Positions 1 to 6,468 of a stretch of 6,505 bases of DNA are shown here, one piece after another. Source of the DNA: Candidatus Gottesmanbacteria bacterium CG_4_10_14_0_8_um_filter_37_24 (GTDB taxonomy: Bacteria > Patescibacteriota > Microgenomatia > 2-02-FULL-39-11); NCBI GenBank assembly GCA_002785215.1, contig PFMK01000074.1, forward strand, positions 1-6,505, read 5' to 3'. Each line of letters begins with the position of its first letter. The first letter of the stretch is position 1. The notes under the pieces are model-generated. The model made no database searches. It worked only from the letters and a program-made list of their open reading frames with translations, and was not told where the DNA came from. The position numbers and the translations under genes were made by a program.

Positions 1-9
1 CTTTATTAA

Positions 10-684
10 GTGGTTTATCTATTTTTACAACCGGAAAATACTATCCCAGAGGAAATACTAGAAAGTTGGAATTACCAACACAAAAGTACTATTAAGCCTA
101 AAAAGATAATCGGTTCATTCCTGATGTTGTTGGTGATTGCCGGAATATTTCTTCCTGCCGTCTCTACTGTCCACGCCAGACTTATTGCTACCAGAAGTAT
201 AGTAAATATAGACGGTACAATCTCATCCAAAGATCCAAATTACTTTGTCGTGAATTCATCAGGTACAGGAGATGTGACAGTCTATGTAAATAACGGTACC
301 AGATTTATACCCGGTTTATCGTATGACGCGGTTGCTGTGGGAGATAAAGTCCAAGTGGTAGCCAGAAGTGACGGGAGTCTGACAGCTATTATGGTCAGGA
401 AAATATCAGGAGGTACGGGATACGGTGGAGTACCGGGACCACAGACAGGCGGGGTAGTGACGACTATCAACGGTATGGTTTCGGCAAAAACAGCTAATAC
501 TTTCACGGTTGCACAAAATAGTATGAACGTAACCTACACAGTCCTTTCAAATACCCATTTTATAGGAAGCACTTTTGCCGCGATGGCAGTGGGTAATACC
601 GTGACCGTAGTCGGACAGGATACGGGCACCAGTTACGTAGCCAAGACGGTAGTGGTAGTAAGATTTAGGACTCTGTTAAGGTAA
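10..684 (+). CDS. Secreted protein with two DUF5666-like beta-rich repeats; start uncertain
   Basis: Function unknown; probably exported and acting outside the cytoplasmic membrane. Numbering from the GTG at 10, residues 33-51 are a hydrophobic segment preceded by KPKK and followed by a VHA/R site that fits signal peptidase I after residue 56. Two similar repeats follow, at about residues 65-132 and 150-217. Each has an opening (I)(D/N)G-(T/M)-(I/V)-S-(S/A)-K, a middle T-x-F-I, and AVG(D/N)-x-V-x-VV near the end. This pattern matches the DUF5666 family as I remember it. A Gly-rich linker (about 134-148) joins the repeats. The start is doubtful: GTG at 10 directly follows an in-frame TAA (7-9), has no ribosome binding site, and gives an n-region of about 32 residues, long for a signal peptide. 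A rare ATT start at 91 (MKPKKIIGSF) would give an ordinary signal peptide. The next in-frame ATG (124) lies inside the hydrophobic core. The extra N-terminus could also belong to a cytoplasmic part disrupted upstream of the window. Confidence 0.75.
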   Translation: MVYLFLQPENTIPEEILESWNYQHKSTIKPKKIIGSFLMLLVIAGIFLPAVSTVHARLIATRSIVNIDGTISSKDPNYFVVNSSGTGDVTVYVNNGTRFIPGLSYDAVAVGDKVQVVARSDGSLTAIMVRKISGGTGYGGVPGPQTGGVVTTINGMVSAKTANTFTVAQNSMNVTYTVLSNTHFIGSTFAAMAVGNTVTVVGQDTGTSYVAKTVVVVRFRTLLR

Positions 685-705
685 AGCGAGATCCCCCATT
701 CCAAA

Positions 706-2340
706 TCATTGATTTATCCTGTAGACCGCTAATTCTCCAGATTCATAAATATTCTCCGGCATTTTTGAAGAAATAAGAAAATTATAACGGTCGAAATCAG
801 ATATTTTTGCCAGGATGATGTGGGTGATCCCCGAGTCTTGGAAAAATCTCATATTTTCATCCATTCCCTCAAATCCATGAAGAAGTTTGAAAATTTTGTC
901 ATTGAGCGGTCCTGTTTCTTTCTCCAGCAGGAACGGATTGTCCAATGATTGGCTATTTATAATTTTTGCGTCAAAAAAAACAGTCGCCGGACTGGCTGCC
1001 CGGACATATCCTGCAAAATCCAGCGTCGGATAAAGGTGCCAGGGAAAAAAAAGAACATTATTAATATTATTTTCCTTTTTCAGTATGTCATTTGCCCGGT
1101 ACCACGAGGACGGATAGTCATAAGGCTTTATCTGGTTGGAAAATCCCCAGAATATGTTATTCACGCTTAATATAGGGATCAGGGAGATTACGGTGATGCA
1201 TCCCGCCTGGTAAAACCGCCGAAGACTCTTTCTCACGATTTTTAAGAAGAAACGCGTCAGGCTGGAAGCACCCATAGGGGCAAAAAGCGCATAGGTAAAA
1301 GAAAGGATGCCTATAAGTTTCCCGGTTTCCCGAAGTCCTTTGTAGCCGGGGAGATAGTCAAAAAGGAATTTTACGGGAATTTTGGTGAACGGGTGGGAGT
1401 ATCCGACCGCCAGGAAAAGAGCAGAAAAGAAGATAAGGGAAAATCCTATTCCCGAAAAATCTTTTCTTTTGATAAGTGTTAGAGTTCCCGCTGCTGACAG
1501 GATTAAAGTCAGGATGGTAAGGAAGGGCCACTCTTTTAAGAAAAATTTAGGACTCGGATAATCCTGCAGCCAAAATCCGTATTGCGAGAGGACGTTTACA
1601 AATACCCCATATGTCTCATCTTTTAAAGGCGCATAGGCCACATAATCCTCCGGACTTATGAAAGATACAGGTGACTTGATGCTGAAAATATTCACAAGCC
1701 AAAAAGAATTTACAAGCAAAAATGTGATCGTGAAAAGCAGTAGCCGTAGTATACGGGAAGCAAAGCGGGTATGGGATAGCAGTCTTTTCCCTGTGATTTC
1801 GTTTAGTAAAAAAAAAGACACAAGCACCAATCCCGCCATATAAGCCCAGTGCAGGTTTATCATGGGATAGATGGAGAAAAGGATGGTCAGATGCCAAAAA
1901 TTATTTCCTGCAGGCTTTTTCAGGAAATCGAGAAAAGCGGCAATAAGGAGAGGAAAAAAGGCATATCCTAAAAGAATCATGACGTGGCCAGCCAGGAATC
2001 TTTCATAAACATAAGGATTTAGCATATAAAATAGGCCTGAGACAGTAGCCCAGGAAGCAGGCAGATATTTTCCGGCCAGTTTGTAGATGAAAATTGGAGG
2101 CAGTATCAGTGCGAGAGTAAGCAGGATTTTCTGGATCACCTGTGTGGAGATAAAAAGGCTTAGAAATTTTATAAACAGGGTAATAGGCATGCCTGCAGGT
2201 ATTCCGTAGGTGAGATCAGGAAGTTTTATCTTGGGGCCGAAAACGAAATCCAGAAGGAAGATGTACCCGGGCTTATATAAAGGAAACATGATAAAAAGAG
2301 TAAGAAGCGCATAGAGAAGATAAGGAAACAGTCTCTTCAT
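706..2340 (-). CDS. Polytopic membrane protein, probable GT-C-fold glycosyltransferase-like
   Basis: Likely an integral membrane enzyme of cell-surface glycan assembly, by analogy with GT-C transferases that use lipid-linked sugars; the reaction and substrate cannot be read from the sequence. The 544-residue protein has about eleven hydrophobic segments, roughly at 4-22, 52-66, 68-88, 96-108, 115-137, 150-178, 197-218, 269-289, 296-312, 341-360 and 377-395. A C-terminal soluble region of about 145 residues (400-544) should face outside. GT-C-like traits are an acidic residue in the first external loop (LLDFVFGP, D31), the LNPYVYERFLAGH motif (107-119), H164 in a membrane segment, and DYLPGYKGLRETGK (328-341). 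The C-terminal part contains YPSSWYRAND and VLFFPWHLYP, which I recall from multi-pass archaeal and CPR membrane proteins related to YfhO and arabinofuranosyltransferase-type families. Its ATG overlaps the upstream gene's stop in an ATGA, so translation is probably coupled. It is the last gene of the operon and ends in TGA. The fold call is moderate confidence, the enzyme activity low. Confidence 0.8.
   Translation of the reverse strand: MKRLFPYLLYALLTLFIMFPLYKPGYIFLLDFVFGPKIKLPDLTYGIPAGMPITLFIKFLSLFISTQVIQKILLTLALILPPIFIYKLAGKYLPASWATVSGLFYMLNPYVYERFLAGHVMILLGYAFFPLLIAAFLDFLKKPAGNNFWHLTILFSIYPMINLHWAYMAGLVLVSFFLLNEITGKRLLSHTRFASRILRLLLFTITFLLVNSFWLVNIFSIKSPVSFISPEDYVAYAPLKDETYGVFVNVLSQYGFWLQDYPSPKFFLKEWPFLTILTLILSAAGTLTLIKRKDFSGIGFSLIFFSALFLAVGYSHPFTKIPVKFLFDYLPGYKGLRETGKLIGILSFTYALFAPMGASSLTRFFLKIVRKSLRRFYQAGCITVISLIPILSVNNIFWGFSNQIKPYDYPSSWYRANDILKKENNINNVLFFPWHLYPTLDFAGYVRAASPATVFFDAKIINSQSLDNPFLLEKETGPLNDKIFKLLHGFEGMDENMRFFQDSGITHIILAKISDFDRYNFLISSKMPENIYESGELAVYRINQ
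2337..2340 (-). other. ATGA stop/start overlap (translational coupling)
   Basis: On the minus strand the TGA of the 758-residue membrane protein and the ATG of the 544-residue protein share four bases (ATGA). No good Shine-Dalgarno precedes this ATG: the nearest AGG is about 15 bases upstream. Ribosomes ending the first gene therefore probably re-initiate on the second, which implies co-expression at related levels. Confidence 0.75.
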
Positions 2341-4613
2341 AAGATCATCTTTGCCTGTCTTATCTTTATCTTAGGAAGCCCCCTGAAGAAGTTATGAGAG
2401 GAGGAACTGTTTTTCCCATTGTCTGGAAAGGGCAGACCGGGGAATTTTGCAGATTTGGAAAATACTTTTCTTCCATTAAGACCTATTCCAATCAGAACGA
2501 CTATGGAAACAGGGATAATCCAGAGGAAACCTACCGTATCGTCCCCGTATGTTATGACCATATTAAGAGTATATAAGCCATCGTCTCCTTTAAGACAATT
2601 AGGATTATTTTGGCAAAGCGGCTTTGTTTCAAGCCACCAGCCGTTTATGGCAGAATTCAGGATGAAGCGTGTGTTTTCTAAGTTAGATGTTTCCGATTGC
2701 CCGGAAAAAGGCAATTTTGAAAAAAAAGACTTTTTCCCAAGCACAAGATGCCACTTGGCGTCATATTCTTTGTTTAAGGCCAGGATAAACCGGTCGGCAG
2801 CTTTTCTCACTTTAATTTGTATTTCCTTGGGATTCTCTTGGACGAAACTTATTTCCGGATTTTGTACCATTTTTTCCTCTTGTGGGAGAAAAAGATAAAA
2901 TCCGGGCTTATCCCCGGGGGAATCTGCGATATTTTCACTTTCCAGGGTGAAGGAGTTTTGACCGCTCAGGGTTATTTCTTTTCTTACGTCATTTAAAAGG
3001 TAGGCAACTTCCAATTTTCTTAACAGCACCAGTTTCCCGGGTGTCTTCGGCAGGGCTGCGTAAAGTTCAATGGGCTGACTTTTATGGAAAGATCCCAGGT
3101 AAGTAGCTTTATTTTTCAAAAGGGGAATGACATTTTCACCGTATTTTGCAAAGAACAGATCATTGGTGATGGCACTCGTGAATACGATTTTTTCCCTATC
3201 CTGGCCGACAGGAACTTGGCTTTTGTTCACCGCAAATTTATATTTTGAGGACGTGTAGATGGTAAGGAGGTTCCCCTGAATTTTGGCAAAGAGATGCAGG
3301 GGGATATGCTGTGCAAAAATCTGTGCACTGCCGGAGGCAGCTATCTCCTCTTGGTCTGCTTTTTCAAAAAGCGGAGTAAAAAACGGAAGGTCTTTTGTCC
3401 GGCTGTTTTCTGCCAGGAAAGTGGCGTCAATTTCCAGATTTTTTAGAACAAATTCGTATTTTTGCATGAGATTATCGAAATTGGGGTTAGAAATTGGATG
3501 GGCGGGAATAAAAACGTAAGGCTTGTCTTTCGTCAGAGGGAGGAAACCGGCATTAGATTTTACCGACGGGTTTCCCGGTTTTCCTATAAGCAGTCGGGGA
3601 GCGAAAGTCAGCAGGAAATAAATACCCATACCGGCGATAAATGTGACTGACATATAGATGACAACCTGGAAAATAAGCTTTTTGAAAAAAGACGCTGCGA
3701 ATTTTGCGGTGATGGGACTAACAGGCAAATTTGTTTCCTTCTTAGATTTTTTAGCGGTTTTACCTTTTACGCTTTTGCCTTTTTGGAAAGAGAAGCCGGC
3801 CCAATTGAAATTCCTGACATCACCTTTTACCGCCGGTTTTTCAAAAATCCTGTTTTTGAAAAGAAGGGCTCCTTTTGTGATATCCTTTGGCGTGAAAACA
3901 AAATCCGTCAGTTTGAATTTCAGGATATCCCTGAAGATGTTTTTATCCGAAATAATTTTTCTTATTTTCCCGCCAATATTTCCCATTTCCAGAATTTCCT
4001 GTATAACACCGATGCAGAGAAAATAGTAGGCAAAAACGGCAGAGATTTCCGCAGACGCTTCAATCTTGAAGGCAAGAAGGAAAGGACAAAGGGTCAGGAA
4101 AAACAAAGCGATGCCGAAGGCAAACCGGCCGTCATTTTTTCTGAAAAAGAGACAAAAAAGCACGTATCCGGAAATGACGGACTTATACGGATTGTCACCT
4201 GCATACAGGAAAAATATGAAAAAGGAGACAATGGCGATTTTCAGGAGAATTTTTTGGTTTATTTCATATTTATCCGAGATTTTTACTCCCCACATGGTTT
4301 TGCCGTGGCCCAAAAAATACAGCAGGAGGCCTGTTAGAAAGAGAATGACTGCCGAGATAGGGAGATAAGGAAGTGCCTGAATTTGGATATACAGGAAGCT
4401 TTTGAGGAGATGAAGTCCCATGAAAAATATGGAAAAGGCAAAAAGGAAAAATGGGGAAAGATGGAGCAGAAACACCAGGAGCAAGAGCGCTATGCTTATG
4501 GCAATCTCTATGGAAGAAGTAAGATAGATAGCGGCAAGGGACAGGATACAGACAAAGATGATTTTTTGAGTCTGGTCTAAAAGTAAGTTTTGGCTTTTGG
4601 GTTTTTGGGACAT
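2337..4613 (-). CDS. Large membrane protein with N-terminal multi-helix part and extracellular beta-rich region
   Basis: Specific function unrecognised; probably the surface-glycan or envelope partner of the GT-C-like protein encoded next. I chose ATG at 4613 (MSQKPKSQ, 758 residues) over an in-frame TTG three codons upstream at 4622. Neither has a visible Shine-Dalgarno. Residues ~17-206 form about eight hydrophobic helices, including a stretch (GIALFFLTLCPFLLAF, then AEISAVFAYYFL) that I recall from CPR membrane proteins of unknown function. Residues ~215-312 are a soluble, Lys-rich, presumably cytoplasmic loop (KGKSVKGKTAKKSKK near 278-292). A helix at ~314-341 leads to an extracellular region of about 350 residues, then a helix at ~694-713 and a short basic tail. 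The end of the external region (NPKEIQIKVRKA, then FILALNKEYDAKW, then NGWWLE) resembles the C-terminal beta-sandwich of YfhO/arabinofuranosyltransferase-type proteins. Two Cys (667, 673) sit close together outside. The gene follows the preceding one by 33 bases and overlaps the next by four. Confidence 0.8.
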   Translation of the reverse strand: MSQKPKSQNLLLDQTQKIIFVCILSLAAIYLTSSIEIAISIALLLLVFLLHLSPFFLFAFSIFFMGLHLLKSFLYIQIQALPYLPISAVILFLTGLLLYFLGHGKTMWGVKISDKYEINQKILLKIAIVSFFIFFLYAGDNPYKSVISGYVLFCLFFRKNDGRFAFGIALFFLTLCPFLLAFKIEASAEISAVFAYYFLCIGVIQEILEMGNIGGKIRKIISDKNIFRDILKFKLTDFVFTPKDITKGALLFKNRIFEKPAVKGDVRNFNWAGFSFQKGKSVKGKTAKKSKKETNLPVSPITAKFAASFFKKLIFQVVIYMSVTFIAGMGIYFLLTFAPRLLIGKPGNPSVKSNAGFLPLTKDKPYVFIPAHPISNPNFDNLMQKYEFVLKNLEIDATFLAENSRTKDLPFFTPLFEKADQEEIAASGSAQIFAQHIPLHLFAKIQGNLLTIYTSSKYKFAVNKSQVPVGQDREKIVFTSAITNDLFFAKYGENVIPLLKNKATYLGSFHKSQPIELYAALPKTPGKLVLLRKLEVAYLLNDVRKEITLSGQNSFTLESENIADSPGDKPGFYLFLPQEEKMVQNPEISFVQENPKEIQIKVRKAADRFILALNKEYDAKWHLVLGKKSFFSKLPFSGQSETSNLENTRFILNSAINGWWLETKPLCQNNPNCLKGDDGLYTLNMVITYGDDTVGFLWIIPVSIVVLIGIGLNGRKVFSKSAKFPGLPFPDNGKNSSSSHNFFRGLPKIKIRQAKMIL

Positions 4614-4646
4614 GGGAAACAAGCAGATGGCAATTGGCTTTTAATA

Positions 4647-5825
4647 TTATTGACTGAACTCGAAATTGTCAAAGACGGTAGCACCCCTGTCATAGACTGC
4701 TATACCGATACCGCCCTGCTTTATGTCGGAATCTTCCACTTCGCCAAGCTGGGTGAAGGATTTCCCGTCCGTAGAAAGGGAGTATTTGAAGGCAATACCC
4801 TTGGCTTCGACTTTCAGGTAAACCGGCTTGTTTTCGTCTACCGTAAAGTTATCTATCGTGCCTTTCTTAAGATCAGTGGTTTTGGTCTGGTTGTCAATTT
4901 TGCTTATTTTGAATATCTGCCACCGGTTGCCGTTCACGCCGTCAATCATGAAATAATACCCGTAATTGGTCTTGTAATCTCCCCTTATGAAAAGCCCGCT
5001 CCGTGCAGCCACTTTCATGGGTTGGAGTTTGGCCTGGATGGTGAAATTGGAAAGACCGGAGAGTTTTTTAAGAAGCGCGGTTGAGGCGCCATAGTTCCTG
5101 GCAAGAATATGCACAGCCCCGTCTTTGTCTTTGGCAAGATCAAGCATAAGGGAATTGTTGGTGAGCCAGTCAGAGGTGTAGGCATCATCCGCAAAGGCGG
5201 TCAGGGAATCGATGTTCATGGTAGTGCTGGAGTTGGCTTTGGAAGCAAGCTCAAAGCCCACCTTTTCAATCTTGCCCCAGTCAAAAGTGCTTGTACTTTT
5301 ACCGGAAAGCGGGGAAAACTTGCTTTTGGGGATAAGAAGCACGTTCCAGCCCTTGTTTAAGTTGGTGAAAGTGTAATAGGCTCCGTTTGACTTGTCCTTG
5401 TTTGAGAAATAAAGCCTGAAGACTTCCAGGTCGGTAGGGTCGGTTTTCTGGTATACGGCCAGTTTCAGGAAAGAGTATTTGGAAAGGTCAGAGGTTTTGG
5501 CAAGACTTGCTTCCTTTTTGGCGTTGTTCTTGGACTCCAGAAGTAGAGACATATCCCCGTCCCAGACAGCCACAATATCCGCTTCTCCGTCTCCCTGCCA
5601 CTTTTCGTCCTCTTCAAAAGAGGCTACAGATAGGGATGATTCCTTTTTGAAAGCGGAAGAATCGTACTTGAAGCTTTTGTCCGTGAATTTTATCTGGACA
5701 GTTTGAGAAGTAAGGTCTTCAGGGGATACGGGTTTGGTGTCTTTCTTGATAACCAGAAGATAGGCTCCTATCAGGACCGTAACCAGGATAATAACAGCAT
5801 AACTGAGGTATTTTTTGCTTAACAT
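4647..5825 (-). CDS. Membrane-anchored protein with tandem carbohydrate-binding-like beta-sandwich domains
   Basis: First gene of the operon. The 392-residue product starts with a short basic stretch and one hydrophobic helix (about 8-26) with no obvious cleavage site, so it is probably tethered to the membrane with the rest outside. Residues ~66-213 look like a CBM-type jelly roll: SFEEDEKW opening, GDMSLLLES, DLSKYSFLKLAVY, NKGWNVLLIPKSKF, a late FDWGKIEKVGFEL and a closing IDSLTAF. Residues ~217-392 look like a second concanavalin-like (LamG/DUF1080-type) sandwich: SNFTIQAKL, RSGLFIRGDYKTNYGYYFMID, NGNRWQIFKI, PVYLKVEAKG, then GIGIAVYDRGATVFDNFEF, which matches the usual last strands of that fold. 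No catalytic motif is evident, so binding of a polysaccharide or glycoprotein is the best guess. ATG at 5825 lies about 18 bases below a predicted transcription start, with no Shine-Dalgarno. It ends in TAA, 33 bases before the next gene. Domain fold is fairly likely; the ligand is unknown. Confidence 0.82.
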   Translation of the reverse strand: MLSKKYLSYAVIILVTVLIGAYLLVIKKDTKPVSPEDLTSQTVQIKFTDKSFKYDSSAFKKESSLSVASFEEDEKWQGDGEADIVAVWDGDMSLLLESKNNAKKEASLAKTSDLSKYSFLKLAVYQKTDPTDLEVFRLYFSNKDKSNGAYYTFTNLNKGWNVLLIPKSKFSPLSGKSTSTFDWGKIEKVGFELASKANSSTTMNIDSLTAFADDAYTSDWLTNNSLMLDLAKDKDGAVHILARNYGASTALLKKLSGLSNFTIQAKLQPMKVAARSGLFIRGDYKTNYGYYFMIDGVNGNRWQIFKISKIDNQTKTTDLKKGTIDNFTVDENKPVYLKVEAKGIAFKYSLSTDGKSFTQLGEVEDSDIKQGGIGIAVYDRGATVFDNFEFSQ

Positions 5826-5849
5826 AAGGTTTTGGGCGAGGCAGAAGTC

Positions 5850-5878
5850 ATTATAAACATAAACAAAAAGAAATGCAA
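5850..5878 (-). promoter_or_regulatory. Sigma70-type promoter of the three-gene membrane operon
   Basis: On the minus strand TTGCAT (5878-5873) and a perfect TATAAT (5855-5850) are separated by 17 bases. The expected transcription start is near 5843, giving a leader of about 18 bases before the ATG at 5825. No Shine-Dalgarno is seen in this short leader. The -10 and spacing are ideal; the -35 matches only at TTG. Confidence 0.6.
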
Positions 5879-5897
5879 GGGAGTGGAAGGGGAAATT

Positions 5898-5934
5898 CCA
5901 AAAACCAAAAACTAAATTCCAAACAAGTCCGAAA
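5898..5934 (+). repeat. Left arm of imperfect inverted repeat
   Basis: This arm matches the reverse complement of 6469-6505 at 28 of 37 positions without gaps. Its best block, 5904-5923, matches the reverse complement of 6480-6499 at 17 of 20. The two arms bracket the four-helix-bundle gene. Shared A/C richness inflates the match, but a common A-run register and matching CCAA ends argue for shared origin. Confidence 0.5.
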
Positions 5935-6037
5935 TTACAAGTACCAAATTACGAATAAATCCCAAAATACAAGCACCAAATAACAAATAAATTTCAAATT
6001 CCAAATAAGATTCAAGCTCCAAAGAACCAATAAATCT
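5932..6037 (+). repeat. Three imperfect ~30-base direct repeats
   Basis: Units lie at 5932-5963, 5964-5995 and 6008-6037. The first two are adjacent and match at 26 of 32 positions. The third follows an 11-12 base insertion and matches the second at 24 of 30. The shared core reads CAAG, two variable bases, CCAAA, then AC and AATAAAT. They are diverged rather than recent copies, and the low-complexity composition contributes to the similarity. Confidence 0.6.
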
Positions 6038-6073
6038 ATATTTACATAATCAAAAATAAAACCACATATCTTG

Positions 6074-6079
6074 TATAAT
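6074..6079 (+). promoter_or_regulatory. -10 box of the four-helix-bundle gene
   Basis: A perfect TATAAT ends seven bases before the ATG at 6087. The expected transcription start (about 6085-6087) therefore falls at or next to the start codon, predicting a leaderless or nearly leaderless mRNA. No good -35 is found at 16-18 bases upstream; a TTTACA at 6041 is too distant (27-base spacer). Confidence 0.55.
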
Positions 6080-6086
6080 TAAAAAT

Positions 6087-6428
6087 ATGGGTAAGGTGTA
6101 CGATTTGGAGGAAAGAACTTTCCTCTTTGCCAAAAGAGTAGCTATTTTTTGCAAAAGCTTACCAAGAAGTCTAAGCAATATCGAATTCGGTAAACAACTA
6201 ATCCGTTCTTCTTCATCTGTCGGAGCTAATTATATTGAAGCAAATGAAGCGCTTAGCAAAAAGGATTTTCAAATGAGGGTAAAAATATGCCGGAAAGAGG
6301 CAAAAGAAACAGCATATTGGTTACAACTTATTCTGGAAACTAACGACCTGAAAAACAGCAAAGAGTGCCAGGATTTATTCCGTGAAGCAGAAGAGCTGAA
6401 AAAGATATTTTCTTCAATGATCAAATAA
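6087..6428 (+). CDS. Four-helix-bundle protein, 23S rRNA IVP/S23-like
   Basis: This 113-residue protein belongs to the small four-helix-bundle family first noted in intervening sequences of 23S rRNA genes, related to the Avd accessory protein of diversity-generating retroelements. Family marks are the N-terminal DLEERTFLFAKRVAIFCKSL helix, the QLIRSSSSVGANYIEANEA segment (about 38-56), and KDFQMRVKICRKEAKETAYW followed by LQLI and an acidic-basic last helix (about 97-113). Its length is normal and it appears intact. The family forms oligomeric bundles with a basic surface thought to contact nucleic acid; the cellular role is not established. It is not inside an rRNA gene here, and no reverse transcriptase or template repeat is near. 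ATG at 6087 has no Shine-Dalgarno, since it directly follows the -10 box. The flanks are A/C-rich on the left and the inverted equivalent on the right, unlike the neighbouring operon. Confidence 0.92.
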   Translation: MGKVYDLEERTFLFAKRVAIFCKSLPRSLSNIEFGKQLIRSSSSVGANYIEANEALSKKDFQMRVKICRKEAKETAYWLQLILETNDLKNSKECQDLFREAEELKKIFSSMIK

Positions 6429-6450
6429 CACGTACAAAAATGTGTTTTTT
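6427..6450 (+). terminator. Weak intrinsic terminator after the four-helix-bundle gene
   Basis: A seven-base stem (AACACGT at 6427-6433 with ATGTGTT at 6440-6446, including one G-U pair) encloses a six-base loop and runs into a short T tract to 6450. The stem begins within the TAA stop codon. Its low GC content makes it weak, but position and T tract fit Rho-independent termination. Confidence 0.55.
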
Positions 6451-6468
6451 AAAATTTAAACCTTGGGT

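Larger units (their letters stand above)
5826..6086. other. Divergent intergenic region with A/C-rich low-complexity tract
   Basis: This 261-base stretch has no coding sequence. It holds the minus-strand operon promoter at its left end, then from about 5891 a plus strand very rich in A and C with recurring CCAAA and AAAT words, and finally the -10 box of the four-helix-bundle gene. The composition shift at about 5890 marks where the repetitive flank begins. Confidence 0.7.

Noticed and set aside
703..715. AAATCA-T-TGATTT palindrome between the convergent genes
   Set aside because: It is AT-rich with essentially no loop and no T tract, so it is not a credible terminator; such a short palindrome is expected by chance.
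2419..2898. 159-residue plus-strand open frame
   Set aside because: It is antisense to the C-terminal external region of the large membrane protein and has no family resemblance or start signal.
3783..4337. 184-residue open frame on the plus strand
   Set aside because: It lies wholly antisense to the large membrane protein, has no domain-like pattern, and its composition mirrors hydrophobic codons on the other strand.
4611..4622. TTG start at 4622 for the large membrane protein
   Set aside because: An ATG three codons downstream (4613) is a better start codon and there is no ribosome binding site favouring the TTG.
4590..5084. 164-residue plus-strand open frame
   Set aside because: It is antisense to the beta-sandwich protein, whose reading frame shows clear domain motifs; this frame has no recognisable features.
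5932..6037. CRISPR-like repeat array
   Set aside because: The repeats are diverged, the first two are directly adjacent with no spacer, and no cas genes are present.
6087..6428. Avd component of a diversity-generating retroelement
   Set aside because: The protein family is related, but no reverse transcriptase, template repeat or variable target gene is in the window.
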